64,000 bases of DNA, taken from contig CAIJXV010000116.1 of NCBI GenBank assembly GCA_903824675.1, positions 1-64,000 on the forward strand. The letters are read 5' to 3'. Each line of letters starts with the position of its first letter. Positions within the stretch are counted from its first letter, which is position 1. Source of the DNA: an uncultured bacterium (GTDB lineage Bacteria > Verrucomicrobiota > Kiritimatiellia > CAIKKV01 > CAIJXV01). Below the pieces are notes generated by a model. The model did no database searches. It worked only from the letters and a program-made list of their open reading frames with translations, and was not told the DNA's origin. Below are positions 28,901 to 36,798 of the stretch, piece after piece. The position numbers were made by a program, and so were the translations under genes.

Positions 28901-29246
28901 CGGGGGCCAGATCCGCGTTACGCCAACCGAGGTAGACGACAGGATCCGGCGTTCCGCAAAACCACAGGTCCACCTCATCCTTATTCCTCGTCACCAATAC
29001 ATGCCGCACCAGCTTCCCGTCCGCAGTAAAAACCCCTTTCAGTCCCGATACGGGAATGACCAAACCGTAGGCGTCCAATCCGGACACCCGAACCAGAAAA
29101 TTGGTTGAATGGTCGGCAGGTTGTTCCCATGTAATGCCCATGGCGCAATCGACGCCCTCCGGGAACTCGATTGCGCCGGCAAGCGAAACCCACCCGGTGA
29201 TAATTCCAAACCCAACCGTCAGGCGCGCCAGAATATTTCGTTTCAC
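25902..29246 (-). CDS. Large secreted multidomain glycosidase-like protein
   Basis: The product of about 1114 residues starts with a signal peptide (KRNILARLTVGFGIITGWVS, cleavage near AGA) when the GTG at 29246 is used. That GTG follows AAAGAGGT by 4-5 bases. Residues about 150-330 look like a concanavalin/DUF1080-type lectin-like sandwich (FREGTVSLRVKPLTAQYAGF, TLKAVLHGDTVELIINGQTA). The middle, from about 470 to 830, resembles a glycosidase barrel (KIYRISVFDEPGHD, MARPPRSLKQRAFCAIGAGA). A GATase-like fold (VKVIVMAQRCIPDSSANALL) and a C-terminal sandwich follow, as in some beta-galactosidase-type enzymes. Export is supported; the substrate is unknown. It forms a carbohydrate-active cluster with its two neighbours. 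Confidence 0.6.
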   Translation of the reverse strand: MKRNILARLTVGFGIITGWVSLAGAIEFPEGVDCAMGITWEQPADHSTNFLVRVSGLDAYGLVIPVSGLKGVFTADGKLVRHVLVTRNKDEVDLWFCGTPDPVVYLGWRNADLAPGVTFHSLKSVVPALPGDAHPAGFAADVPVVTGVPGRIFRHPNWRIVDGAVRQTSSGANVYLATTPQFREGTVSLRVKPLTAQYAGFMVRGADRDSPDLNSIYWLIQSSSKTNEEGYCQVWGALTDSRPGPMLLKDQWNTLKAVLHGDTVELIINGQTAKTLSLPPTVANTGSLVLATYGGSADFDDVHVTAPDGHELFTDAFETPVIDDRRWWVTPDGRASGGFARIVNEGTNRANCLFSLSFHRAPWTKRYAMTLSSGEASRWMWLPAWVRSVPFSINASAPNAPIRIELATDMDPGAIFRKVTVPAAQRTEGFESRTLEFSNAGHVPTLSEVSGETLRAVTAMSFKGRVPERFPIGYPGGHYFDYEACRVLGFNMALLTPNTVNPDIFDKLGYKYIVTYTHLLTAIGKGVGYRQSINTNEMRLLAEHWTDTGLLDKIYRISVFDEPGHDIASSVSSNAAIKQIYQMQGDPDAWGQMMHNAGLKPEDFIDPTNPPPSGLSSSDSNFWKHVRMRTVLDRKKDPQGLLNTLLLWAASYPTRFGNLRDAIHQAFGPKVLVTANVHDAHFQRGTLTDIEPWQNYSIQPALDVPQACDYYATHPQAEEFMIDLMRSSLMGRNGPVDAYLAAQASYMARPPRSLKQRAFCAIGAGAGSLSFYEYGPRYAATENWYDTDREKLRAMGEICHAIGWAEDLLLTAKPRPAPIAILYARNGDLWDLLDAGAVFSAERRSFYHLLRGLHQRADFLNDQYLPSAADLDRVKVIVMAQRCIPDSSANALLAWVKRGGTLLALGSCGQLDGLARPSSRMLKAFGLASVDAPFTVDRRAPQPLPKTIAAAHITTRGLVSTVKVDGAETSLAFDDGTPAILTRTYGQGKLVFFAFLPGHTYQDNVRFEDNLFLDMNEAVRTCVAGWLAAAGAPECATDNPLVSARLLSGPTGHVVVLVNLTGAASLSAVTVTVRGITATGGESLEQGVLKDLSIEGDVLTFRIPLNSTDMIRLQ

Positions 29247-29349
29247 AATAACCTCTTTGATGTGGGAACCGAACAGGAGCAGAACCTTCCTTGAAATTTC
29301 GTGCGAGTCGATATGACGCACACAACCACCCCGGTGTGGTCAACGCCCG

Positions 29350-30324
29350 TCACTCGGGAATGGCCCATAAAAAGTGGTGTTCAGCCAAAAACTGGCTCAC
29401 CTGTTGAATACTCTGCTCTGCCTTGCGATCGACCGATTCGAGAGTATTGAAAGCGTTGTGAGGCGTCAGAATGACGTTCGGCAAATCGCGCAAGGCCAGG
29501 ATGGCCGACACGCTGGGATGATCGCACGGCTGGCCGCTCCGTAAAGCCACCGCCAACCGGCTCTCCTCATCGTAAACATCCAACCCCACCCCACCCAGCC
29601 GACCGTCCCGTAACAAACGCACTAAATCCGCCGGCGGGGACAGTTCACCCCGGGCAATATTCACAAATAAGAGCCCCGGACGGGCTTCCGCAAAACGTGC
29701 ATAATTGAAATAATGGCGATTGTCGGGAGTCAGATTCATGGCACAAACCACAATGTCCGCGCCGCGAATGCCGGTTTCAAAATCGACGTACTCGGCAAAT
29801 GCATGTTTGCGAACAGGGTCCACCGCCCAGACCCGCATGTCCAATCCCTGCCCGATCCGGATAATCTCGCCACCGATGTGACCCGCCCCCACCACCAGCA
29901 GGGATTTACCCCGCAATTCGCTGCCCGTCAGATGGTCCCGGTGAAACGATTGAAATTGACGGAGTTGTGCCGGTAAGCGTCGCGCCAGTCCGGTCCACAG
30001 TAACATGGCCTGTTCGGCCACCGCCCGGTTGCAATACAGCGGCAAATAGCCCAGTAGCAGATCGCGATTGCCCGTCGCCGCACGATAGGCGGTCAAATGA
30101 TCATACCCGGTGCTTCGGGAGAGGATCGCCCTGATTTTGGGAGACCATTCGGGCGGAAGCACCGATTGCGTCCGAATGCTGATCAGGGGTGATTCTGGCT
30201 CCGACTGACCATGCTCCTGAATCGTCTTGGCGGTAAATCCCGCCCGAACTCCTGGCGGTACGAATCGACGCAGAGCCTCGGCTTCTTCGGCAAACGCCTC
30301 ATAAAAGAAAACATCCCAATTCAT
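29350..30324 (-). CDS. D-2-hydroxyacid dehydrogenase, NAD-dependent
   Basis: This 324-residue enzyme of the D-isomer-specific 2-hydroxyacid dehydrogenase family would interconvert a 2-ketoacid and a D-hydroxyacid. It shows the NAD-binding LLVVGAGHIGGEIIRIG, NIARGE with the substrate Arg, GLDVYDEES with the catalytic Glu region, and ILTPHNAFNT with the catalytic His. The substrate is not predictable; D-lactate-type and phosphoglycerate-type enzymes share these motifs. The start overlaps the stop of the Memo/AMMECR1 gene in ATGA, so the two are probably translated together. Confidence 0.88.
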   Translation of the reverse strand: MNWDVFFYEAFAEEAEALRRFVPPGVRAGFTAKTIQEHGQSEPESPLISIRTQSVLPPEWSPKIRAILSRSTGYDHLTAYRAATGNRDLLLGYLPLYCNRAVAEQAMLLWTGLARRLPAQLRQFQSFHRDHLTGSELRGKSLLVVGAGHIGGEIIRIGQGLDMRVWAVDPVRKHAFAEYVDFETGIRGADIVVCAMNLTPDNRHYFNYARFAEARPGLLFVNIARGELSPPADLVRLLRDGRLGGVGLDVYDEESRLAVALRSGQPCDHPSVSAILALRDLPNVILTPHNAFNTLESVDRKAEQSIQQVSQFLAEHHFLWAIPE

Positions 30325-31913
30325 TTCGCTGGCTCCTCAAATGCAAAAACCGTAAAGGTATAAAGCTCGGTTGCCGGATCCTGCCAGGCCCGGGCCTCCA
30401 AGTGCGCCTTCTGCCGGCAGAGTTCGTCCATGAAATCTTCCTTGCGGTCAAAATGTTCCCACACCTGGGGCAGGAACAACCCCTGATGTCGACCCCGGCG
30501 GACCAGCACCCCATGCACCTGCGGTTGGATCGAATCGGCGTTCGGCACCCGTTCCATTGGAGACAGGACGGATATCTCGATTCGCAAGCCGGGCAATTCC
30601 CTGGCCGTCACCGGTTGAAACCGGCTGTCCTCAACCGCCGCCGCCACGGCAAAATCGGCCACCGTCTCCAGTAAGGACGCCCGGGCTTCGAGAATGCCGA
30701 TGCAACCCCGTAATTCACCTCGTTGGGTCAACGTCACGAAAACGGCGGCCGGCGTCAATAGTTCCGGATCTTGGGTTGCAAAGGTTTTTTTCTGCCCCTT
30801 GTCCAAATAATAGGCGATGGACTCGCGCGCCACGTTCAATAAAAAAACCTGATGGGACGGGCTGACCGCAAAAGGTTTGGAGGAGGAATTCACCACATTC
30901 GTCGGGCTCTCCTTTTTCTTCGAATCCGTCGATTTCTTTCCAACTTTAAGGAACACGGCCGATCCATAGCCGACGACCCGATCCCGCTCGCTGGTAACAT
31001 CGCCTGAATTCGCGTAGTGCAGGATTTTCACGGCATCAGCGCCCAAGGTGCGGGCCGCGGCCATGGTGGTCAATACGGATTCCTCCCCGCAAAAAACGCA
31101 ATGCAGATTGGGAATCCCGGCACTCATGAATTTTTCGATATCCGCCGCCAGAACCCCCTCATCAAAGGATTCCAACGCCTGAAGCGCTTCCCGGTCAACC
31201 CGGTTGGCATTGTCCCCGGTTGGATAATGCGACATGTCCGACGAACTAATGATCAGCGTGGTACCCGCCCGGCCGGTTTTCTGGATGGCCCGACCGATGC
31301 CTTCGCCGATCGACCGACACTGCCGGGCCGGGAAACTCCCCAACAGGATGGGGACGATCTGGACCTCGGGAAACAATTCCTGCAAAAAAGGCAGTTGAAC
31401 TTCCAGCGAATGTTCGGGCCCATGGGGCGCATCATTGGTTTCGAGCAGGGATGATTCCTGGAGAATTGCGTCGGCCAGACCGGCATTCACCGGCACCCGC
31501 CCCAGCGGGGTGACAAAGGTACCCCGGGCATAAACCGCCCCTTTGCGCAGGGGAAAATGATGGCTGTTCCCGATCAACACCACATCGGTGATCCGACGTC
31601 CGGCCACCGCGCGATACCCGTAGGCCGCCACCCCGGCTGAATACACATAACCCGCATGCGGCGCGAGCAGGGCCACCGGTTGTCCGACCGGCACCTCCCC
31701 CTCGACCTGGCGGAGGGCATCCTTAACGGCCCGCCGCAAAGCCGCGGACTGCCCGGGATAAAACTGGCCCGCAACGGCGGGGGGACGTACCGGTTCGGCG
31801 GACGAGGCAGCATCGGACGAGGCGGTCGCTTCCAGGGATCCCCGATGACAGCCGACCATGCACAAGGTCATGCCCATCCAACCGGCCCGGATTTTCTTGA
31901 ACTGCTCGATCAT
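30321..31913 (-). CDS. Memo-AMMECR1 fusion lipoprotein (AmmeMemoRadiSam B+A)
   Basis: This 530-residue protein joins two domains usually seen as parts of the AmmeMemoRadiSam system. Residues about 40-300 are Memo-like (VALLAPHAGYVYSAGVAAYG, VVLIGNSHHF, LEVQLPFLQELFPEVQIVPI, SSDMSHYPTGDNA). Residues about 355-525 are AMMECR1-like (ESIAYYLDKG, LTQRGELRGCIGILEA, FQPVTARELPGLRIEISVLS). The N-terminus resembles a lipoprotein signal with MVGC and C22 as the lipid-modified residue, so the protein is probably periplasmic and membrane-anchored. The function of the system is unsettled. The radical SAM partner is not in this window. Both ends overlap neighbouring genes by four bases. Confidence 0.85.
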   Translation of the reverse strand: MIEQFKKIRAGWMGMTLCMVGCHRGSLEATASSDAASSAEPVRPPAVAGQFYPGQSAALRRAVKDALRQVEGEVPVGQPVALLAPHAGYVYSAGVAAYGYRAVAGRRITDVVLIGNSHHFPLRKGAVYARGTFVTPLGRVPVNAGLADAILQESSLLETNDAPHGPEHSLEVQLPFLQELFPEVQIVPILLGSFPARQCRSIGEGIGRAIQKTGRAGTTLIISSSDMSHYPTGDNANRVDREALQALESFDEGVLAADIEKFMSAGIPNLHCVFCGEESVLTTMAAARTLGADAVKILHYANSGDVTSERDRVVGYGSAVFLKVGKKSTDSKKKESPTNVVNSSSKPFAVSPSHQVFLLNVARESIAYYLDKGQKKTFATQDPELLTPAAVFVTLTQRGELRGCIGILEARASLLETVADFAVAAAVEDSRFQPVTARELPGLRIEISVLSPMERVPNADSIQPQVHGVLVRRGRHQGLFLPQVWEHFDRKEDFMDELCRQKAHLEARAWQDPATELYTFTVFAFEEPAK

Positions 31914-32515
31914 CGCGCACCTCCGGTTTCGTTGATCAGCGATTCCGTCACCATTTTCTTACGGATGGGGCGGGCGCGCTCCTTGGCGAGTTCCTCCAGC
32001 ATGAGCGATGCCTTGGTGAAACAGGTTCCCTGCTTTTCAAACTTCTCCACATCGCCATACTGTTCGGCCGCGGCCTCAAAATAATCCGCGGCCTGACCGG
32101 CGCAGCGAAACGCTTCCAGCCGACTTTCATCGGTCTTGGTCACAGCCCGGGCCACCTTCAAATCGGCATCTTCCCAAAGCCGGTAATCCCGCTCGGCGTT
32201 CCCCCAATTGGTCATGGCCATCTGGTATTGGCGGCGCGACATCAACATCAGATCGCCCGCCTTCTCGTATTTCACCCCGGCAGAATCGACATAGTAGGAG
32301 CGTTGTTCGACATTGGTGGCACTGGGCGCCATGCTGTTGACCAGGTAGTCTGAATCCTTGGCCATTTTCTCCGCTTCCAGCCGATAGGATTCAGCGGCGG
32401 ATTCCCGGTTCATCGCAGCTCGTTCGAAACGGCTGATCTGTTCGTTTTCGTCAGCAGCCCCGAATCCCAGCCGGGCAAAAGTAAAAATAAGTATAAGTAT
32501 CCATGCTTTGCGCAT
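31910..32515 (-). CDS. Secreted alpha-helical hypothetical protein
   Basis: The 201-residue product starts with a signal peptide (MRKAWILILIFTFARLGFGA) when the ATG at 32515 is used, and a GGAGGG site lies upstream. The mature part is helix-rich with Ala, Glu and Lys, and has repeated short patterns such as AAESYRLEAEKMAKDSDYL and AADYFEAAAEQYGDVEKFEK. These look like TPR-type helical hairpins. It overlaps the Memo/AMMECR1 gene by ATGA, so it may be a periplasmic partner of that lipoprotein. Function unknown. Confidence 0.7.
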   Translation of the reverse strand: MRKAWILILIFTFARLGFGAADENEQISRFERAAMNRESAAESYRLEAEKMAKDSDYLVNSMAPSATNVEQRSYYVDSAGVKYEKAGDLMLMSRRQYQMAMTNWGNAERDYRLWEDADLKVARAVTKTDESRLEAFRCAGQAADYFEAAAEQYGDVEKFEKQGTCFTKASLMLEELAKERARPIRKKMVTESLINETGGAR

Positions 32516-32585
32516 TCCAAGGCCCTCCACTGGCCGAAGAATAGCGCAACCGATTGCGAGGCGCAATCGTTTTGACCCTGCGGAT

Positions 32586-33287
32586 TTATTCCGTATAGAG
32601 CATTTTGCCGCAATAGTCGCAAACCACCACATCCGAGGGTTTACGCGCGGCGTGAATGGTATAGGGCGGCAACTTCATGTGACAGCCACCGCAAATCCCG
32701 TTTGCCACGGGAAAGAGAACCAAGTCCAACTTGTTCTTGAAAATCCGGTCATAGGGGCGGAGCCACTGGGGATCCACCTCGGAGGCCAGCGCGTTGCGCT
32801 GGGTCCGGAGCCGGGCAATCTCGCCCTCCACTTCAGCCACCCGCTGGATCAGAAGATTCAGATCCGACTGGAGCGCATTCTCTTCCTTCTTCAGCGCGTC
32901 CTCGGCGAACCGGATCTCCTGCTGGGCGGCTTCCACCGATTCCATCAGGACCAGAATTTTCTCTTCAACCCCGCTAATCCGATCCTGGACCACCTCGATT
33001 TCGAGGTCCATGGCCTTGAATTCCTTGTTGCTTTTCAACTGCATCTGCTGCTCGCGCAGTTTGCGGATCTGGGATTTGTGGGTTTCGATCTCGCCTTCAA
33101 GTCCCCGCATATCGGTCTGGCGAGTTTTCAGAACTTCACGGGCAGTGGCAACAGCGGCGTGGTGGCCTTCCAACCGGGCCAGGATGTCTTTCTTTCGGGC
33201 GGGAATATCGGTTAATTCCCGGCTCATCCGCACGATCCGGACATCGACATCTTGGACGATCAGCAGTTTTTCGATAATGGGTGTCAC
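32586..33287 (-). CDS. Coiled-coil zinc-ribbon protein (C4-type, zf-RING_7 family)
   Basis: The product of about 233 residues consists of a long coiled coil (residues about 20-170) followed by a C-terminal four-Cys zinc ribbon (CGGCHMKLPP ... VCDYCGKMLY). This layout matches a widespread bacterial family related to CT398 of Chlamydia. Family members have been linked to flagellar or secretion factors and sigma-54 in chlamydiae, but the role here is unknown. The GTG at 33287 follows an AAGGGG site; an alternative start upstream at 33329 would add 14 residues that do not look like the family. Confidence 0.8.
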   Translation of the reverse strand: MTPIIEKLLIVQDVDVRIVRMSRELTDIPARKKDILARLEGHHAAVATAREVLKTRQTDMRGLEGEIETHKSQIRKLREQQMQLKSNKEFKAMDLEIEVVQDRISGVEEKILVLMESVEAAQQEIRFAEDALKKEENALQSDLNLLIQRVAEVEGEIARLRTQRNALASEVDPQWLRPYDRIFKNKLDLVLFPVANGICGGCHMKLPPYTIHAARKPSDVVVCDYCGKMLYTE

Positions 33288-33532
33288 AGAAGCCCCTTTT
33301 CGTAGATTTGAAAGCGTTAAATGTAACACCCCATCTCCCGGTCGTCAACAAAAGGTTCCCCCGTGAGGAATATTTTAGGGGTGAGACCCATTTCGGAAAA
33401 ATACGGTTTGGCCGGATATAGCGCCAGGCCGATAAAGGGTGAATAATCCACGGACGGCACGGGGGGCGTCGCTCCCTGGACGAAAACCGGTCGATTTATC
33501 GGTTTCGTGCAGGATCGAACTCCGCTCCGGAT

Positions 33533-34150
33533 TCAAGGTTGCGGAACCCGCGTCTTTCGGCGGGCCTTGATCGCCGGGAACAACTCCATCTGGTTGTCCC
33601 GGATCAACCCGGAGCTCTTCAGAATGCGCAACATCTGCAGGACATCGGATTTATCGTAATTATGGTTTAGTTGGAGGTCCCCCAACAATTCCACCAGCAT
33701 CTGTCGGAACGACAAAATGCCGTCCACTCCCCGGCTTTTTAAAAATTCCAGCGTCTTGGCTTTTAAATCGCCCGAGGCGGGAAGTTGGGTCAGACATAAA
33801 ATTTTGGCGACCTCGGTCGTGCCCAGTTTAACCGCCGCCTTTTTGACCACATCCGCATCGGCAAATCGGAGCAATTCCGGCATATTGGCAAACGTGGCCA
33901 TTGAAAACCGCTCGCTATGCCAACCCCGAACCGCCACCACCGCGCCCTGCACACCCTTTAAATCATCGCCCGTCCAGATCATTTGCCCGGAAATGGCGGG
34001 AACCCGGTTATGCGGATTAAAGACCACCAGGTCGATTTCTTCCTCCAGGTGCTTGGCGCGCCCCTGGCTGGAGTATTTGCAGGGCTGACTGACCAAAAAA
34101 CCCTGCGCCTCAAAATATTCGCGAACGATCAGATCATTGACAGCAGACAT
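33533..34150 (-). CDS. Conserved hypothetical protein, possibly nuclease-like
   Basis: The 205-residue product has no recognised domain. The N-terminal half shows NDLIVREYFEAQGFLVSQP, then EEEIDLVVFNP, a helix-strand pattern that recalls PD-(D/E)XK-type folds with a conserved Asp followed by hydrophobic residues. The expected catalytic Lys is not obvious. The C-terminal half is helical. The ATG at 34150 has a GGAGG site and overlaps the end of aroB by 17 bases, placing it last in the fum-fmt-aroB operon. A hairpin at 33484-33505 downstream could be a weak terminator. Confidence 0.6.
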   Translation of the reverse strand: MSAVNDLIVREYFEAQGFLVSQPCKYSSQGRAKHLEEEIDLVVFNPHNRVPAISGQMIWTGDDLKGVQGAVVAVRGWHSERFSMATFANMPELLRFADADVVKKAAVKLGTTEVAKILCLTQLPASGDLKAKTLEFLKSRGVDGILSFRQMLVELLGDLQLNHNYDKSDVLQMLRILKSSGLIRDNQMELFPAIKARRKTRVPQP

Positions 34151-35249
34151 TCCAAGCCTCCTCCAAAAGGGATTCATCGACTTCACAGCCGTAGCTGACC
34201 GTTTCCAAACGATCCGCCAAAACCAGCCGCAAGCGCCGATCGCGGTTCTTTTTATCTCCCGCCATCGCCTCCCGTAACCGCCCCCACGCCGCCGGCTCAA
34301 TCGGATCCGCGGGCCGAATCGGCAGGTTGAGGGCTTTCAATAACCGGATCACCCGATCCGCCTCATCTCGCTTTAACCCGCGGGCCCGGACGGACACTTC
34401 CAACGCAAAAACCATTCCGATCGACACCGCTTCTCCATGTAAATAGCGACCATAGCCCCCGACGTTTTCCAGCGCATGCGCCAGGGTGTGGCCAAAATTC
34501 AAAATCGCGCGCGGCCCCGTTTCCCGTTCGTCGGAGCGGACCACCTCGGCCTTGATTTCGCAGGACCGGCGCACCAGGCGGGTGATCTCCGCCGGGTCCC
34601 CAGCCCGAATCGCGGAAAGGGCTCGTTCCATCTGGTCGATCAGCCGGGCATCACTGATCACGCCATATTTGACAATCTCGGCCAATCCGGAAACATATTC
34701 ACGGGGAGGAAGTGTGGCTAAAAAAGCGGGATCGATATGGACAGCCGACGGCTGGTGAAAGATACCGACCAGATTTTTCCCCTCAGGCAAATTGACGGCG
34801 GTTTTGCCGCCGACCGAGCTATCCACCATCGCCAGCAAAGTCGTTGGGATCTGGACCAGGCGGACACCCCGCAGATAGAGAGCGGACACCAATCCGGCCA
34901 AGTCACCCACCATCCCGCCCCCAAGCGCCACCACCACGGCCTGCCGATCCAGTCGCGCCGCCGCGGCCCGGGACAGCAATACTCCGGCCTGGGCCAGATT
35001 TTTGGACGACTCGCCCGCAGGAACCACCCCCTGAATCACCCGGATACCCGCCGATTCCATTGCCCGGACAACGGGCGGCGCATGCAAGGAATCAACCTGT
35101 GAATCGGTCACCAACAAGGCGGACGTGGCGGCCAGAGGCCGCAGGGTATCCGCCAGCGACAGACCGGTGCCCATCCGGATGGGATAGGAACGGTCCCCTA
35201 ATTCAACTTGAACCGTTTGAATGGCTGAATCCAAAGCGGGCTTCTTCAT
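34134..35249 (-). CDS. aroB: 3-dehydroquinate synthase
   Basis: AroB converts DAHP to 3-dehydroquinate, the second shikimate step, using NAD+ and a divalent metal. The 371-residue product has VVALGGGMVGDLAGLVSALYLRG, the PTTLLAMVDSSVGGKTAVNLP motif, and the metal-binding Glu and His residues in LAEIVKYGVI, LNFGHTLAHALE and HGEAVSIGMVFA. The ATG at 35249 overlaps the fmt stop (ATGA). An in-frame extension to 35339 lies inside fmt and is not needed. No other shikimate gene is in the window. Confidence 0.95.
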   Translation of the reverse strand: MKKPALDSAIQTVQVELGDRSYPIRMGTGLSLADTLRPLAATSALLVTDSQVDSLHAPPVVRAMESAGIRVIQGVVPAGESSKNLAQAGVLLSRAAAARLDRQAVVVALGGGMVGDLAGLVSALYLRGVRLVQIPTTLLAMVDSSVGGKTAVNLPEGKNLVGIFHQPSAVHIDPAFLATLPPREYVSGLAEIVKYGVISDARLIDQMERALSAIRAGDPAEITRLVRRSCEIKAEVVRSDERETGPRAILNFGHTLAHALENVGGYGRYLHGEAVSIGMVFALEVSVRARGLKRDEADRVIRLLKALNLPIRPADPIEPAAWGRLREAMAGDKKNRDRRLRLVLADRLETVSYGCEVDESLLEEAWNVCCQ

Positions 35250-36184
35250 CCGGCGCGATCTCCTTCGTTTATCGGGTGGCCGCGCAAAAAGGACGCCCCA
35301 TCCATGGACTTGCCTCCCTGTGGCCGCACCATCCGGCAAAGCACCCCCCCATCACTGGCCCGAATCACCAAACCCGGCCGCCCCGTGCAAATCAGACCCG
35401 GAATCTTTTCTCCGTCCAAATCCACCGGCTCCGCCCGTTCGATTTTCAAGAAAGTTCCACTGCCGGCGGGCCATTCACAATACCCGCCCGGCCAGGGATC
35501 AAAGGCGCGGATCCGGTTGCAAATTTCGCGGGCCGATAAATTCCAATCAATCCGTCCATCGGTCTTGGTCAATTTAGGCGCCCAAGTCACCAGGGACAGG
35601 TCCTGGGGCTTGCGAACCGCGGTCCCCGCGGCAATTGCGGCAACCGTTTTCACCAATAGCCGTCCCCCGATCACCGCTAAACGCGCCTGCAAAAGGCCGG
35701 CCGTATCGCCCGGCTCGATCGCCACCTCTTCTTGATCGATGAGATCGCCGGCATCCATCCGCTCGTTCAAGTACATGGTGGTCACACCGGTCCGGGTCTC
35801 CCCCCGGGCGATGGCCCATGCAATCGGAGCCGCCCCCCGATATCGCGGCAACAACGAGGCATGCACATTCACACATCCGTGAGGCGCCAGAGTCAATAAA
35901 GCCGGACGCAAAATCTGACCATAGGCCACCACCACGATCAGATCCGGATTCAGCCCGCGCAGGATTTCAACACTGTCCGGTGCATTTAATTTCTCGGGCG
36001 TGAACATCGGTATCGACCGGGATCCCGCATAGGCCTTGGTCGGACACTCGGAGAGTTCCAACCGGCGCCCCTTGGGACGGTCCGGCTGCGAGACGACTCC
36101 CACCACGGTATCCTGTCCTGCAGCCAGTAGCGCCTCCAACGCGCCACAGGCAAGCGGGGCGGACCCCATAAAAAGGATTCTCAC
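35246..36184 (-). CDS. fmt: Methionyl-tRNA formyltransferase
   Basis: Fmt formylates the initiator Met-tRNA using 10-formyltetrahydrofolate. The 312-residue product shows the N-terminal ILFMGSAPLACGALEALL, the LIVVVAYGQIL strand, the folate/catalytic VNVHASLLPRYRGAAPI motif with catalytic Asn and His, and TGVTTMYLNERMDAGDLI. The C-terminal tRNA-binding domain is present. It overlaps both neighbours by four bases (fumarase beta upstream, aroB downstream), indicating one polycistronic mRNA. Confidence 0.96.
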   Translation of the reverse strand: MRILFMGSAPLACGALEALLAAGQDTVVGVVSQPDRPKGRRLELSECPTKAYAGSRSIPMFTPEKLNAPDSVEILRGLNPDLIVVVAYGQILRPALLTLAPHGCVNVHASLLPRYRGAAPIAWAIARGETRTGVTTMYLNERMDAGDLIDQEEVAIEPGDTAGLLQARLAVIGGRLLVKTVAAIAAGTAVRKPQDLSLVTWAPKLTKTDGRIDWNLSAREICNRIRAFDPWPGGYCEWPAGSGTFLKIERAEPVDLDGEKIPGLICTGRPGLVIRASDGGVLCRMVRPQGGKSMDGASFLRGHPINEGDRAG

Positions 36185-36798
36185 GCTGACCTCCCCCGGC
36201 CCTGATCGTCGGGCTTCTCCCGCAAAATCCGCAACCGCTCACGGGACGATGCTTCGATCCGGGCATGCAGATTTTCACCGGTGGCATCCAGGGTCACGAC
36301 CGCCGGAAAATTCCGCACTTCAAATTCCCAAACCGCCTCCGCCGCGCCAAATCGTTCCAGGAAATGGACCGAGTACACCGCGACAATCGTTTGGGCCAGC
36401 ACCTGAGCGGCGCCACCCGTCGCCTGCAAATAGACCGCCCCAAAACGAGCGCAAGCCGCCTGGGTCGACGGCCCCATGCCCCCTTTACCAATGATCACCC
36501 GGACTCCGCAGCGTTCGATGACCCGGGCCATGTAGGGTTCCTCGCGAATCGAGGTCGTCGGTCCGGCCGCGCAAACCCGCCAGTCCGGCGCAGTCCCCAC
36601 CACCACCGGGCCGCAATGAAACAACGCCTCGATCTTCAACCCGTCGGGCAACGGTCCGCCATCGGCGACATATTTATGAAATCGGTCCCGCCCCGTATGA
36701 ACCCGGCCGGAAAGCAAAACCGGGGTACCCACTTTTAGCGCCCGTATTGCTTCCGGTGCGACCGGCAACTGGAGCGAATGAGGTTTTAATAAAGCCAT
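36181..36798 (-). CDS. Class I fumarate hydratase, beta (C-terminal) subunit
   Basis: The 205-residue product corresponds to the C-terminal domain of iron-sulfur class I fumarases and related tartrate dehydratases. It carries LKVGTPVLLSGRVHTGRD, the CAAGPTTSIREEPYMARVIE motif, IIGKGGMG and an FGAAEAVWEFEVRNFP tail. It works with the alpha subunit encoded immediately upstream, whose stop it overlaps by 13 bases. Fumarate/malate interconversion is the likely reaction, although L-tartrate dehydratase has the same architecture. The ATG at 36798 gives the usual N-terminus. Confidence 0.88.
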   Translation of the reverse strand: MALLKPHSLQLPVAPEAIRALKVGTPVLLSGRVHTGRDRFHKYVADGGPLPDGLKIEALFHCGPVVVGTAPDWRVCAAGPTTSIREEPYMARVIERCGVRVIIGKGGMGPSTQAACARFGAVYLQATGGAAQVLAQTIVAVYSVHFLERFGAAEAVWEFEVRNFPAVVTLDATGENLHARIEASSRERLRILREKPDDQGRGRSA

